Of a stretch of 48,339 nucleotides of DNA, positions 1-8,931 are shown one piece after another. The DNA is from Rhodoferax sp. Its GTDB lineage: Bacteria > Pseudomonadota > Gammaproteobacteria > Burkholderiales > Burkholderiaceae_C. The position numbers and the translations under genes are program-made. The notes below the pieces were generated by a model. The model was not told the origin of the DNA and searched no databases. It saw only the letters and a program-made list of their open reading frames with translations. The stretch covers positions 1 through 48,339 of the forward strand of contig NZ_JAGPBB010000021.1 in the NCBI RefSeq assembly GCF_018063565.1, read 5' to 3'. Every line of letters begins with the position of its first letter. Position 1 is the stretch's first letter.

Positions 1-624
1 CTGGTGCTTGATTTTTCAAAGCTGGATGGCCCGATTTCGCGGCACGCGGTCGAGACGCTGTTATCGACTTTGGCGGCCTGCCGCCTGAAGCCGGTGGCTT
101 TCAGGGGCTGCCATCCTTCGGACCGGGCGGGTCTGTTGGAGCTGGGTCTGGTCGAGGCCCCGCCAGACCCGGTGCGATCAAAGTCGTCCGGCAAAACCGC
201 TGAGCCCAAAGCATCTGCCGTCACCGCGGCACCGGTGATCCAGGAAGTGATTCGGGAGGTACGTGTCGAGGTACCCGGCCCGGCTACCCTGGTCATCGAC
301 AAGCCGGTTCGTTCGGGTCAGAAGATCTACGCCCGCGGGGCCGATCTGGTGTTGCTGGCCATGGTCAACCCGGGCGCCGAAGTGGTGGCCGATGGCAACA
401 TCCATGTGTACGCGCCCTTGCGAGGCAAGGCCATGGCGGGTGCCAGTGGCAACACCCGGGCGCGCATTTTTTCGATCTGCCTGGAGCCTGAACTGATTTC
501 GATCGCCGGGGTATACCGGACCAGCGAAAATCCCCTGGCTGCCGGGATCCAAGGCAAGCCAGCGCAAGTGCGGTTGAGCGACGACGGCCAGGAAAAGCTG
601 CTGTTTGAGGCTTTGACAGCCTGA
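1..624 (+). CDS. minC: Septum site-determining protein MinC (5' end outside window)
   Basis: MinC inhibits FtsZ polymerisation and is carried to the cell poles by MinD, so that division occurs at mid-cell. The visible part holds the end of the N-terminal domain, a Pro/Ala-rich linker (roughly residues 55-95) and the C-terminal beta-helix domain, recognised by [29 protein letters not shown] and the [10 protein letters not shown] segment that contacts MinD. The frame is open from base 1 and the first residues correspond to the middle of the MinC N-terminal domain. The gene therefore starts upstream of the window, and the GTG at base 4 is not taken as a start. It is followed 25 bases later by minD on the same strand. 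Confidence 0.95.
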   Translation: MVLDFSKLDGPISRHAVETLLSTLAACRLKPVAFRGCHPSDRAGLLELGLVEAPPDPVRSKSSGKTAEPKASAVTAAPVIQEVIREVRVEVPGPATLVIDKPVRSGQKIYARGADLVLLAMVNPGAEVVADGNIHVYAPLRGKAMAGASGNTRARIFSICLEPELISIAGVYRTSENPLAAGIQGKPAQVRLSDDGQEKLLFEALTA

Positions 625-649
625 ACTATTTTTGAAAGACTCTGTAGAC

Positions 650-1465
650 ATGGCAAAAATCATTGTGGTGACTTCGGGCAAGGGTGGCGTTGGCAAGACG
701 ACCACCAGCGCCAGCTTTGCAACCGGGCTGGCGATGCGCGGCCACAAGACGGCGGTGATCGATTTTGATGTGGGCTTGCGCAATCTGGACCTGATCATGG
801 GTTGCGAGCGCCGGGTGGTGTACGACCTGATCAATGTCATCCACGGTGAGGCCAACTTGAACCAGGCACTCATCAAGGACAAACAATGTGAAAACCTTTA
901 TGTTCTGGCGGCGTCGCAAACCCGCGACAAGGACGCTTTGACCCAGGACGGTGTTGAAAAGGTGCTGGCCGATCTGGGGTCGATGGATTTTGAATACATC
1001 GTGTGTGACTCACCCGCAGGCATTGAGACTGGCGCGCTGATGGCCATGCATTTTGCCGACGAGGCACTGGTGGTGACCAATCCAGAAGTGTCGTCAGTGC
1101 GCGACTCGGACCGCATTTTGGGTATGTTGGCGAGCAAAACCCGCCGCGCAATGCAAGGTGAGACACCGGTCAAGGAGCATTTGCTGATCACCCGCTACAA
1201 CCCGTCGCGGGTCAATCAGGGCCAGATGCTCTCGTTGCAGGACATTCAGGACATCCTGCGTATCAAACTCATTGGTGTGATCCCGGAGAGTGAGACCGTT
1301 TTACAGGCGTCCAACCAGGGTGTACCGGCGGTTCACATGACCGGCAGCGATGTGGCCGAAGCCTACAAAGACGTGATTGACCGGTTTTTGGGCGAAGAAA
1401 AGCCCTTGCGTTTTACCGAACCACCCAAGCAAAGTCTGCTCAAGCGCCTGTTCGGGGGAAAGTAA
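650..1465 (+). CDS. minD: Septum site-determining ATPase MinD
   Basis: MinD is the ParA/MinD-type ATPase that binds the membrane when ATP-loaded, recruits MinC and oscillates under MinE control. The deviant Walker A box GKGGVGKT lies at residues 10-17 with both lysines present. The C-terminus LLKRLFGGK is the amphipathic membrane-targeting helix. The ATG at 650 gives 271 residues, the family's usual length, beginning [13 protein letters not shown]; the in-frame ATG at 632 would add six non-conserved residues and is not used. It lies between minC and minE in the normal gene order. Confidence 0.97.
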   Translation: MAKIIVVTSGKGGVGKTTTSASFATGLAMRGHKTAVIDFDVGLRNLDLIMGCERRVVYDLINVIHGEANLNQALIKDKQCENLYVLAASQTRDKDALTQDGVEKVLADLGSMDFEYIVCDSPAGIETGALMAMHFADEALVVTNPEVSSVRDSDRILGMLASKTRRAMQGETPVKEHLLITRYNPSRVNQGQMLSLQDIQDILRIKLIGVIPESETVLQASNQGVPAVHMTGSDVAEAYKDVIDRFLGEEKPLRFTEPPKQSLLKRLFGGK

Positions 1466-1469
1466 AGCC

Positions 1470-1730
1470 ATGTCGTTCTTTTCATTTTTCCTCGGTGAGA
1501 AAAAGAAAACCGCCAGTGTGGCCAAAGAACGGCTGCAGATTATTCTGGCGCATGAGCGCAGTGGGCGCGGGCCTTCCACACCAGACTACCTGCCGGACCT
1601 GCAGCGCGAGTTGATTGCTGTCATCAGCAAGTACGTCAAAATCAACCCGGACGATATCAAGGTCAATCTGGAGCGGCAAGATAACCTTGAAGTGCTCGAA
1701 GTCAAGATTGAATTGCCTGACAAACGCTGA
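1470..1730 (+). CDS. minE: Cell division topological specificity factor MinE
   Basis: MinE stimulates the MinD ATPase and drives pole-to-pole oscillation. The 86-residue product begins [15 protein letters not shown]. It has the N-terminal MinD-interacting stretch ([15 protein letters not shown]) and the C-terminal topological specificity domain ([23 protein letters not shown]). The ATG at 1470 is four bases after the minD stop. An in-frame start upstream inside minD exists but would add a long unrelated extension. Length and order match the canonical minCDE operon. Confidence 0.96.
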   Translation: MSFFSFFLGEKKKTASVAKERLQIILAHERSGRGPSTPDYLPDLQRELIAVISKYVKINPDDIKVNLERQDNLEVLEVKIELPDKR

Positions 1731-1807
1731 TTTAAATTGAATGTTGCAGCCTAAAATCGGATGAAAGAATGAACAGACAGTTGAGTCTGTTTGAAATTGG
1801 AGCCATC

Positions 1808-2428
1808 ATGATCAAGCGTCAAGTCATTTCCCGTCTGGGTATGGTTGTTCTGGCCAGTTCGCCACTTTTTTTTGGTGTGGCACAGGCTGCCGATAAAACC
1901 GGACAACAAGTGGTGCAGGAAGTGTGTGCCAACTGCCACGTCAGCGGCAAGGACGGTGCCCCCATCATTGGTGATGTTGGTGCCTGGACCAAACATTCCA
2001 AGAATGGCCTGATCAAGTTGACCGAAAACGCCATTGCCGGCATCGGCAAAATGCCAGCCCATGGTGGACAGGCCAATTTGACTGACCTGGAAATGAGCCG
2101 TGCCGTGGCTTACATGGTCAGCGCTGGCAAGGCCAAAGACCCCAATAAGCCCTATGCGTCACCAAGCCGTGTGACAGGCGAACAACTGGTGGCAGAACGC
2201 TGCACGGTTTGTCATGAAAGTGGCAAGGAAGGTGCGCCGCGGATCGATGACTTTGCTGCCTGGAAACCTCGCCTGCAAAAAGGTGTGGAGAACCTGGTTC
2301 AATCCGCCATCAAAGGGCACAAAGCCATGCCTTCGCGCGCCGGCATGGCCAATCTGAGCGACACCGACTTGCGCAACGCCGTCACCTACCTGATCGTGCA
2401 AAGCGCCACTTACAAGCCTAAATCCTGA
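1808..2428 (+). CDS. Secreted dihaem cytochrome c (c5-like)
   Basis: Predicted periplasmic electron carrier of 206 residues. A signal peptide (basic start, hydrophobic core, cleavage near VAQA-ADK, about residue 26) is followed by two similar cytochrome c domains. The haem sites are CANCH and CTVCH; likely axial methionines lie in GKMPAHGG and KAMPSRAG. The two halves share the pattern GAPxIxDxxAW, indicating internal duplication. The ATG at 1808 is chosen because GGAG at 1799-1802 sits at normal distance and the signal peptide then begins properly; a further in-frame ATG at 1769 lacks this support. Its redox partner cannot be told from context. It converges on the copper ATPase gene. Confidence 0.9.
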   Translation: MIKRQVISRLGMVVLASSPLFFGVAQAADKTGQQVVQEVCANCHVSGKDGAPIIGDVGAWTKHSKNGLIKLTENAIAGIGKMPAHGGQANLTDLEMSRAVAYMVSAGKAKDPNKPYASPSRVTGEQLVAERCTVCHESGKEGAPRIDDFAAWKPRLQKGVENLVQSAIKGHKAMPSRAGMANLSDTDLRNAVTYLIVQSATYKPKS

Positions 2429-2460
2429 AACAGGATCTCGAAGGCTTCCAGACTGCAATA

Positions 2461-2520
2461 AATGTTGTAGCTATAAAGTCATAGCTAGATTGCGCTGAAG
2501 GCCATTTTTTCTTGAAATCT
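2461..2520. repeat. Dispersed GATAGCTATC-type intergenic repeat, copy A (degraded)
   Basis: The stretch between the convergent cytochrome and copper ATPase genes contains TAGCTATAAAGTCATAGC and GGCCATTTTTTCTTGAAAT. Read on the minus strand it follows the same order of blocks (CAAGAAAAAATGGCC, CAGCGC, TAGCTAT) as the copies at 26021-26078 and 40471-40530, but the central hairpin is shortened. The family resemblance is seen by hand alignment. That such repeats are common in Comamonadaceae is recalled knowledge, not tested here. Confidence 0.6.
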
Positions 2521-2521
2521 T

Positions 2522-4741
2522 TCATGGTTTCCAGCGTTTTAGCAGGAGTGCGTTGCTCATCACGCTGACTGAACTCAGCGCCATCGCCGCACCCGCCATC
2601 ACCGGATTCAGGTAACCCAGGGCTGCCAGTGGAATGCCCGCCACGTTGTAGATAAGGGCCCAAAACAGGTTCTGCCTGATTTTGGCCACAGTGCGCCGTG
2701 AGATGTCCAGCGCTGCAGCCACCAGCAAGGGGTCACCACGCATCAGTGTGATGCCCGCTGCGTGCATGGCCACGTCGGTTGCGCCCTCTGCGTTGGCCAT
2801 GGCCATGCCCACGTCGGCTGCCGCCAGTGCCGGTGCGTCGTTGACACCATCACCCACCATCACCACGGTTTTGCCACTGTCTTTGAGGGACCTGATATGG
2901 GCTTCCTTGTCGGCGGGCAAGACCTCGCTGATCACCTCGCCTGCTGTGACAGACAAACCCACGCGCAGAGCCATCGCCTGCGCCGCACTGCGGTGGTCAC
3001 CCGAGAGCATCTGCACCTGCAGTCCCAAGGCTCGCAGCTTGCCGATGGCAGCGTTGGCCTGGGGCTTGGGTTCGTCGGAAAAACCCATCAGTGCCAGCAG
3101 CTGCAAGCCCTGCGGGGTGACCATGGCCATGCAAGCCAGCGTGCTGTCACTGGCTTGCAGGCGTTTGAAAGGCAGGTCAAAAGTGTCAAACTTGCCGCCT
3201 TGCTCCAGCATCCAGCTCGGGCTGCCAAGCTGGTAGCACACACCCTCGAGCTCACCACTGAGACCTCTGCCTGGCCATGACACGATGTTTTGCACGGCTG
3301 GCAATTCCAGAGATTGATCCGCGGCAGCGCGCACCACTGCGCGCGCCAGCGGATGGCTGCTGCCACTTTGCAGGGCAGCAGCCAGACGCAACAACTCGTT
3401 GGCCGCCACGTCGGGGTGAACCACAAACTCGGTCAACTGCGCTCGCCCAAGCGTCAGTGTGCCGGTTTTGTCAAACACCACCACATCGGCCTGGTGTGCC
3501 AGCTCAAGGGCTTGCGCGTCCTTGATCAGGATGCCATATTGCGCGGCCACACCGGTGCCAGCCATGATGGCCGCCGGCGTGGCCAGCCCCAGCGCACAAG
3601 GGCAGGCAATGACCAGTACCGTCACGGCGTGGATGATGGCCAGCTCCAGCACAAGTCCATTCAGCCACCATCCCAGGAATGTGGCGAGCGCGAGCAGCAG
3701 TACCACCGGCACAAACACCGCACTCACGCGATCCACCAGCCGCTGGATGGGCGCCTTGGCAGCCTGCGCGTCCTCAACCAGTCGGATGATGCCCGCCAGC
3801 ACCGTGTCCACCCCGGTGGCCTGTACCCGCACCAATACCCGCCCGTCACCATTGAGGGTACCCCCGGTCACACGATCACCGGCCGCTTTGGCCACTGGCA
3901 AGGGTTCACCGGTCAACATCGACTCATCCACCTGCGTCTGGCCCTCAAAGATCAGACCATCCACGGCAAAACGTTCCCCCGGTCGCACCACCAGCTCATC
4001 ACCGACCATGACCTCATCCATCGGCACGTCAAGTTCGCCATCCAGGCCAATCAGATGGGCCAGCTCCGGGCGCAACTGGTGCAAGGCACGGATGGCCGAG
4101 GTGGTTTGCCGCTTGGCGCGCGCCTCCAGCCACTTGCCCAACAGAACCAGACTGATGACCATGGCTGACGCTTCAAAATACAAATGCACCATGGCATCGG
4201 GTGCAGCCGTCAGCCACAGCCACATCGACAACAGCCAGGCCGCGCTGGTGCCGATGGCGACCAGCAGGTCCATATTGCCGCTAAGTGACAGCAGTGCGTG
4301 CCAGCCGGCCTTGTAAAAGCGAGCACCCAAAATGAACTGCACTGGCGTGGCCAGCAGACACTGCAGCCAGGCTGGCAACATCCAGTGCTGGCCAAACAGG
4401 CCGCCCAGCATGGGCAATGTCAGCGGAAGTGACAGGGCCAGGCCAAGCGCGACTGGCGCAAAACCAGCCCAGGCCGAGGTTTCCGTGGCATCAATGGCGG
4501 CGCTGGGTGCTACAGGTTCATACCCGGCATCTCGCACGGCACGGCGCAAACGTGCCTCGATGTTGTCGCCTGGTGCCACCATCACCCGCGCGGACTCGGT
4601 GGCCAGGTTGACCGCTACGTCCTGCACTCCAGGCACTCTCTTCAAGGCGCGCTCGGCACGTCCGACACAAGAGGCACAGGTCATGCCGCGAATGCCAAGG
4701 TCGATGCGCACGGAGTCGTTGTTGTTTTCTGGGGTTGTCAT
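2522..4741 (-). CDS. copA: Copper-exporting P1B-type ATPase CopA
   Basis: Pumps Cu(I) from the cytoplasm using ATP. One N-terminal heavy-metal-binding domain carries GMTCASC (Cys22, Cys25). The membrane CPC metal site is at residues 380-382, the phosphorylated aspartate is Asp424 in DKTGTLT, and SHPLA and [16 protein letters not shown] of the nucleotide-binding and hinge regions follow. The C-terminal segment [23 protein letters not shown] is typical of the Cu+ subgroup. The length of 739 residues is normal for a single-HMA CopA. The ATG at 4741 is used; a GTG at 4765 would add eight residues and neither has a clear ribosome site. Divergent from the chaperone-like gene 75 bases away. Confidence 0.95.
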   Translation of the reverse strand: MTTPENNNDSVRIDLGIRGMTCASCVGRAERALKRVPGVQDVAVNLATESARVMVAPGDNIEARLRRAVRDAGYEPVAPSAAIDATETSAWAGFAPVALGLALSLPLTLPMLGGLFGQHWMLPAWLQCLLATPVQFILGARFYKAGWHALLSLSGNMDLLVAIGTSAAWLLSMWLWLTAAPDAMVHLYFEASAMVISLVLLGKWLEARAKRQTTSAIRALHQLRPELAHLIGLDGELDVPMDEVMVGDELVVRPGERFAVDGLIFEGQTQVDESMLTGEPLPVAKAAGDRVTGGTLNGDGRVLVRVQATGVDTVLAGIIRLVEDAQAAKAPIQRLVDRVSAVFVPVVLLLALATFLGWWLNGLVLELAIIHAVTVLVIACPCALGLATPAAIMAGTGVAAQYGILIKDAQALELAHQADVVVFDKTGTLTLGRAQLTEFVVHPDVAANELLRLAAALQSGSSHPLARAVVRAAADQSLELPAVQNIVSWPGRGLSGELEGVCYQLGSPSWMLEQGGKFDTFDLPFKRLQASDSTLACMAMVTPQGLQLLALMGFSDEPKPQANAAIGKLRALGLQVQMLSGDHRSAAQAMALRVGLSVTAGEVISEVLPADKEAHIRSLKDSGKTVVMVGDGVNDAPALAAADVGMAMANAEGATDVAMHAAGITLMRGDPLLVAAALDISRRTVAKIRQNLFWALIYNVAGIPLAALGYLNPVMAGAAMALSSVSVMSNALLLKRWKP

Positions 4742-4816
4742 GAAGTGTTGATCTTGAGGGGACACGAAGGTTCACAATACGCGCTTTTGCAAGACACCCA
4801 TTTTCCAAGCATTTCT

Positions 4817-5014
4817 ATGAAACAAACTTTCCATGTGGACGGCATGACCTGTGAACATTGCGAAAAAGCCGTGGTACGCGCCATCAAGCAGCTCGATCGG
4901 GCAGCGCTGGTGCAGGCGGATCGCCTGACCAAGCGGGTCGAGGTGGAGTCGGGCTTGACCACTGAGGTGCTCAGGCAGGCCATCACCGACGAAGGTTACC
5001 GCGTGGTTGATTGA
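4817..5014 (+). CDS. CopZ-like heavy-metal-associated domain protein
   Basis: A single HMA domain of 65 residues with the metal site MTCEHC (Cys12, Cys15), followed by the expected helix-strand layout ending TDEGYRVV. Such proteins hand Cu(I) to CopA-type ATPases in the cytoplasm. The ATG at 4817 is chosen because it starts directly at the domain (MKQTFHVDGM); the in-frame start at 4745 adds 24 residues that overlap the divergent copA promoter region. Stop and the next gene's ATG are four bases apart, so it is probably co-transcribed with the Crp/Fnr regulator. No CueR gene is adjacent. Confidence 0.9.
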   Translation: MKQTFHVDGMTCEHCEKAVVRAIKQLDRAALVQADRLTKRVEVESGLTTEVLRQAITDEGYRVVD

Positions 5015-5018
5015 CACC

Positions 5019-5693
5019 ATGGCTGACCTTGCTGACTTGCCCATTGACCAGATATTGGGCCTGTATCCCTCGCTGGCGCAGGTGCAACCGGCACTGGCTG
5101 ACCTGGGCCAGACACTGGCGGTATATCAGGTCCCCGCAGACACCGTGCTGTTCAGTGAAAACGCCGCCTGCCAGGGATTTCCGCTGGTCTTGCAAGGCGA
5201 AATCAAGGTCTCGCGCAATTCCGGTGACGGGCGGTCACTGGAGCTGTACCGGGTGGTGCCAGGCGAGTTGTGTCTGGTTTCCAGTGCCTCGCTGTTTCGT
5301 GCGCAGCCACTCTCCGCCTTCGGCGTTACCACCAAAAACAGCCAGTTCATGCTGATCAAGCCAGATCTGTTCAAACGCTGGATCGAAACCCCCGCGTTTC
5401 GCAATGATGTACTGGGTCTGTTCGCAGAGCGTATGGCAGACCTGACCGGTCTGATCGATGCGGTGGCCTTTCATAAGCTGGATCGGCGCCTGGCCGCTGC
5501 GCTGCTGGGTCGGGGCCAACAACTCAACCTGACCCATCAGGCACTGGCCGATGAACTCGGGACGGTGCGCGAGATCGTCACCCGCTTGTTGCGGCGTTTT
5601 GAGCGCGAAGGCTGGGTGGTGCTGGGTCGAGAGCAAATCCAGATTGTCAACAGTGCGGCCTTGCGGGCGTTGGTAAGTGCTAACTTGAACTGA
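5019..5693 (+). CDS. Crp/Fnr-family transcriptional regulator
   Basis: A 224-residue protein with an N-terminal cyclic-nucleotide-binding-type beta-barrel (residues about 20-130), a dimerisation helix (RMADLTGLIDAVAFHKLDRRLAAALL) and a C-terminal winged helix with the HTH in LTHQALADELGTVREIVTRL. No N-terminal cluster of cysteines is present, so it is not an oxygen-sensing iron-sulphur FNR. The recognition helix VREIVTRLL keeps both the CRP-like R-E...R and an FNR-like E..(S/T)R arrangement, so its site is ambiguous. The ATG at 5019 is preferred over a TTG at 5007 that overlaps the previous gene. It converges with the hybrid kinase gene, leaving three bases between stops. Confidence 0.9.
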   Translation: MADLADLPIDQILGLYPSLAQVQPALADLGQTLAVYQVPADTVLFSENAACQGFPLVLQGEIKVSRNSGDGRSLELYRVVPGELCLVSSASLFRAQPLSAFGVTTKNSQFMLIKPDLFKRWIETPAFRNDVLGLFAERMADLTGLIDAVAFHKLDRRLAAALLGRGQQLNLTHQALADELGTVREIVTRLLRRFEREGWVVLGREQIQIVNSAALRALVSANLN

Positions 5694-5696
5694 AAG

Positions 5697-8600
5697 CTAG
5701 CGCCGCACCCACTTGAGAATGACCTCAAACAGGTCGTTGGGGTGGACCGGTTTGGACAGGAAGTCATTCATGCCGGCGCCAAAACAGCGATTGCGGTCTT
5801 CCACAAACGCGTTGCCGGTCATGGCGATCACCGGCACCTCAACGCCATTCGGCAGGGTACGTAGCTGGCGTGTCGCGTCGAGCCCGTCCATGCGAGGCAT
5901 CTGCATGTCCATCAGGATCAGGTCATAGCGTTTGTTTCTGACACATTCCACGGCCTGCAGCCCGTCTTCGGCCAGGTCCACGACCGGCCAGATTTCCTGC
6001 AGCATGATGAGGGTGATTTCCTGGTTGAACGGGTCATCTTCCACCAGCAGCAACCGGCGGTCGGCGTAGTCACGCGCCAGTATGGTCTCCGCCGGCAGGG
6101 TGGGGACCGGTTTCTGACTGAGCGCACAAGCGGCGCCCCGGCGCAGGCGCGCAGTGAACCAGAATACGCTGCCCTGCCCCAATGTGCTGCTCGCTCCCGC
6201 ATCCCCATCCATCAGTTGCGCCAGTTTTTTGGTGATGGCCAAACCCAGCCCGGTGCCGCCGTATTGGCGCGTGGTCGAGTTGTCGGCCTGCTCAAACGCG
6301 GTGAACAGCCGTGGCAGGACGGCAGGGGCAACACCAATGCCCTGATCCTCGACCTCGAAGCGAAGCAGTGAGGCATCCGCGGTGGACTCCAGCAACTGAA
6401 CACGAAGGGTCACCGTCCCCCGATCGGAAAACTTGATGGCGTTGCTGCCGAAGTTGAGCAATCCCTGCTGCAGCCGGGTGGGGTCACCGACAAAATTGCA
6501 GCTGGACAGCTGGTTGTCGATCACGAAGGAAAGTTTTTTTGCCTGCACCTGATGGCTCAGGATCGACGCCACGTTGGCCACGATGGCACCCACATCCAGC
6601 GCCACCTCTTCCAGGGTGAACTTGCCCGCCTCGATTTTGGACAAGTCCAGGATGGTGTTGATGATTTCCAGCAGGTGGCTGCCTGCCATTTCAATTTTGC
6701 CCAAGCGCTCACTTTGTTCAGCGGTGACACCCGAGCGTCGGATCAGGTGCGTCATGCCAGTGATGGCATTGAGCGGGGTGCGAATTTCGTGCGACATATT
6801 GGCCAGAAATGCGCTCTTGGCCACTGTGGCGGCCTCAGCCTGCTGCTTGGCGTCGATCAAGGCTTGTTCCGCGGCCTTGCGTTGTGTGATGTCGGTCTGG
6901 AACGAGATCAAATGTGGCGACATTGCTTCGCCACCCTCATGATAGTAAATAGACACCTCCAGGGGCAGGTACTTCCCATCACGGCATCGCTGTTGTGTTT
7001 CGATGCTGATTTGCCCTTGGTTGCGGATGATTTCTTTGATGCGATCGTACTCAGACCTTGGAAAGTTGGGGTCGACATCCATCACGGTCAACTGGAGCAT
7101 CTCGGCCACCTCGTAGCCGATCATCTGCGCCGCCTTCTGGTTCACGGCGATAAAGCGACCTGTTTCGAAATCGACCCAGTGGATGCCGATGCCAACGCAC
7201 TCCATGGCAAACTGGGTGCTCAGCAGCTTCTGATGGGAGGCATTGAGTGCGCTGGTACGCTCGTCCACCAGCTGCTGCAGATGGTGCTGGTGCATCACCA
7301 GCGCCTCTTCGGTGCGTCGTTGCTCGGTGATGTCGTGCGAGATGCCCAGCACGCCCTGCAAGCTGCCATCGGAGCCGTACATGGGTGTCTTGCAGGTGCT
7401 CAAGAGGGCGCGACGGCCGTCAATCGCGTAGGTGATCCATTCCTCGTTGTAGGTCAGTCCCCCGGCTTCAATGGCGGCAAGGTCGTTGGTGCGGAAAAAC
7501 TGCGCAAGTTCTTCATCCACAAAATCGAAGTCCGTTTTACCCACGATATTGGCCTCGATTTGACCAAAAAACGCCTCGAACGCCGGGTTGCAGGCCAGGT
7601 AAACACCCTTGACGTCCTTCAGCCAAACCAGCTCCGGGATGGTGTTGATCAAGGTGCGCAAGGTGTCGTGTTGCTTTTCCAGCGCTTGTTCGAGCGAACG
7701 TCGTTCAGAAATGTCGCGTGAAACCCCCAGCAGCGCGGGTTGCCCATTCCAGTGACCATGCACGATGCGGGTGTCCACCATGATCTCCGAGCCATCGGCC
7801 TTCAACAGTGGCAGCGGGCATGATTCACGCTTGCCCTGGAGCATCTCCGTGACAATGGACCAGGCCGAGGCGTGTACCCGCTCTGGGTGTACCGCCAGCA
7901 CGGATTGTCCGAGCAGGCTTTTGTCGTATCCCAGCTTCAGGTGGACGGCCGGGTTGACGTAGAGCATCTCGCCCTGTGGGTTAAGCACGAACACAAAATC
8001 CTGCAGGGCGTTGAAGAAGCCGTCCAGGTTCTGGCGTTGATTGAGCGCGTCCTCGCGTGCCACCAGGCGCTCGATGGCCAGGCCGAACTGCTCGGCCAGG
8101 CTTTGCAGCAGCGTGATGGAAGCTGGGGGAAGCTGGCGCACATGTTTGCTGGCCAGATTGAGGCAGGCGTGGCCGCGTCCGGCAACCCGGATCGGTAACA
8201 CCACCAGGGCCACAATGCCCTCGGCCTGAATTTGCGGCAAACGGACCAGGCCAGGGTCCGTACAGACATCCTGTGGCTCGATACAGCTGCAGACCATGGC
8301 ACCGGCTTGGATCATACCGGCGCGTGGATCGTCGGGCTCGATGTTGCCGGTGTTGATCAGGAACGCCTGACTCAGGCCGCGACTGATCAGCAGGTCAAAG
8401 CCGCCGTCACCGCGTTCCCAGTACAGACCACCACCATCCAGATCCGAAAGACCCAGCACGGTATCGAGCATGGTGGCAATCAGGGTGGGGCGATCCGGGC
8501 TTTGCGCCAGCACTTCCAGGAATTTGCGTTGCAGTGTGGCGTGTTCCGCCAGACGCTCGCGCTCGGTGATGTCGGCCAGCACCCCAATGAGTTGAACGGA

Positions 8601-8822
8601 TTCAGGGTCCGCCGGGTTTTCCAGCGGCTGCGACTGCAACTCAAACCACTGCCAGGTTCCCAAGGCGTCCATGACCCGGAACACCACTGACTGCGCACCT
8701 TCTGCGCCAGCGTGATCGAGAAAGTCCTGCAGTGCCGCAGCGTCCTGCGGATGGATGTGGGTGACATCAACATAACGGGCCAAACCTTGAAGGTTCAAAT
8801 TCTGAACGATGTGGAGAGGCAT
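5697..8822 (-). CDS. Soluble hybrid sensor histidine kinase (PAS-GAF-PAS3-HisKA-HATPase-REC)
   Basis: A 1041-residue cytoplasmic hybrid kinase with no membrane segment. In order: a partial PAS/PAC segment (1-110), GAF (about 115-255), three PAS domains (about 265-385, 390-510, 530-660, each followed by DITE/DISE-type PAC ends), HisKA with His678 in SHEIRTPLN, HATPase with N, G1 and G2 boxes (NAIKFSD, DQGIGV, GGTGLGLAI), and a receiver with Asp972 in LILMDMQMP. The PAS/GAF set suggests sensing of a small ligand or redox state; the signal and the output partner are unknown. An in-frame TGA lies 10 codons upstream of the ATG, so the protein really begins mid-way through a PAS fold, which is odd. 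It lies downstream of the TRAP genes on the same strand. Confidence 0.93.
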   Translation of the reverse strand: MPLHIVQNLNLQGLARYVDVTHIHPQDAAALQDFLDHAGAEGAQSVVFRVMDALGTWQWFELQSQPLENPADPESVQLIGVLADITERERLAEHATLQRKFLEVLAQSPDRPTLIATMLDTVLGLSDLDGGGLYWERGDGGFDLLISRGLSQAFLINTGNIEPDDPRAGMIQAGAMVCSCIEPQDVCTDPGLVRLPQIQAEGIVALVVLPIRVAGRGHACLNLASKHVRQLPPASITLLQSLAEQFGLAIERLVAREDALNQRQNLDGFFNALQDFVFVLNPQGEMLYVNPAVHLKLGYDKSLLGQSVLAVHPERVHASAWSIVTEMLQGKRESCPLPLLKADGSEIMVDTRIVHGHWNGQPALLGVSRDISERRSLEQALEKQHDTLRTLINTIPELVWLKDVKGVYLACNPAFEAFFGQIEANIVGKTDFDFVDEELAQFFRTNDLAAIEAGGLTYNEEWITYAIDGRRALLSTCKTPMYGSDGSLQGVLGISHDITEQRRTEEALVMHQHHLQQLVDERTSALNASHQKLLSTQFAMECVGIGIHWVDFETGRFIAVNQKAAQMIGYEVAEMLQLTVMDVDPNFPRSEYDRIKEIIRNQGQISIETQQRCRDGKYLPLEVSIYYHEGGEAMSPHLISFQTDITQRKAAEQALIDAKQQAEAATVAKSAFLANMSHEIRTPLNAITGMTHLIRRSGVTAEQSERLGKIEMAGSHLLEIINTILDLSKIEAGKFTLEEVALDVGAIVANVASILSHQVQAKKLSFVIDNQLSSCNFVGDPTRLQQGLLNFGSNAIKFSDRGTVTLRVQLLESTADASLLRFEVEDQGIGVAPAVLPRLFTAFEQADNSTTRQYGGTGLGLAITKKLAQLMDGDAGASSTLGQGSVFWFTARLRRGAACALSQKPVPTLPAETILARDYADRRLLLVEDDPFNQEITLIMLQEIWPVVDLAEDGLQAVECVRNKRYDLILMDMQMPRMDGLDATRQLRTLPNGVEVPVIAMTGNAFVEDRNRCFGAGMNDFLSKPVHPNDLFEVILKWVRR

Positions 8823-8859
8823 GACGCTGGATTCTGGCTGCTGGGCAAATCAACTCTTC

Positions 8860-8900
8860 ATCGTAGCGGTGGGGAAAAGCCCAGGGTTGATTTACGTCAA
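8860..8900 (-). promoter_or_regulatory. FNR/Anr-type box with class II spaced -10 for the hybrid kinase gene
   Basis: TTGATTTACGTCAA at 8887-8900 matches the FNR consensus TTGATnnnnATCAA except for one base. On the minus strand a -10-like TACGAT lies at 8865-8860. The distance from the centre of the box to the -10 (about 29 bases) is that of class II FNR promoters, where the box is centred near -41.5. This would give a leader of about 30 bases before the kinase start at 8822. The match is seen in the sequence; binding is inferred. Confidence 0.6.
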
Positions 8901-8931
8901 ATGAGTACGGTTTTCTGTGGCACTGGTTGAA

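Noticed and set aside
178-882. Long minus-strand reading frame opposite minC and minD
   Set aside because: It lies fully antisense to two well-recognised genes, has no recognisable protein motif and arises from high GC codon structure.
4742-4816. CueR-type promoter between copA and the chaperone-like gene
   Set aside because: No -35/-10 pair with the 19-base spacing and no convincing inverted repeat could be found by eye.
6552-7721. 389-codon plus-strand frame opposite the hybrid kinase gene
   Set aside because: Antisense to the PAS and HisKA coding region; His/Gln-rich composition typical of a shadow frame and no domain.
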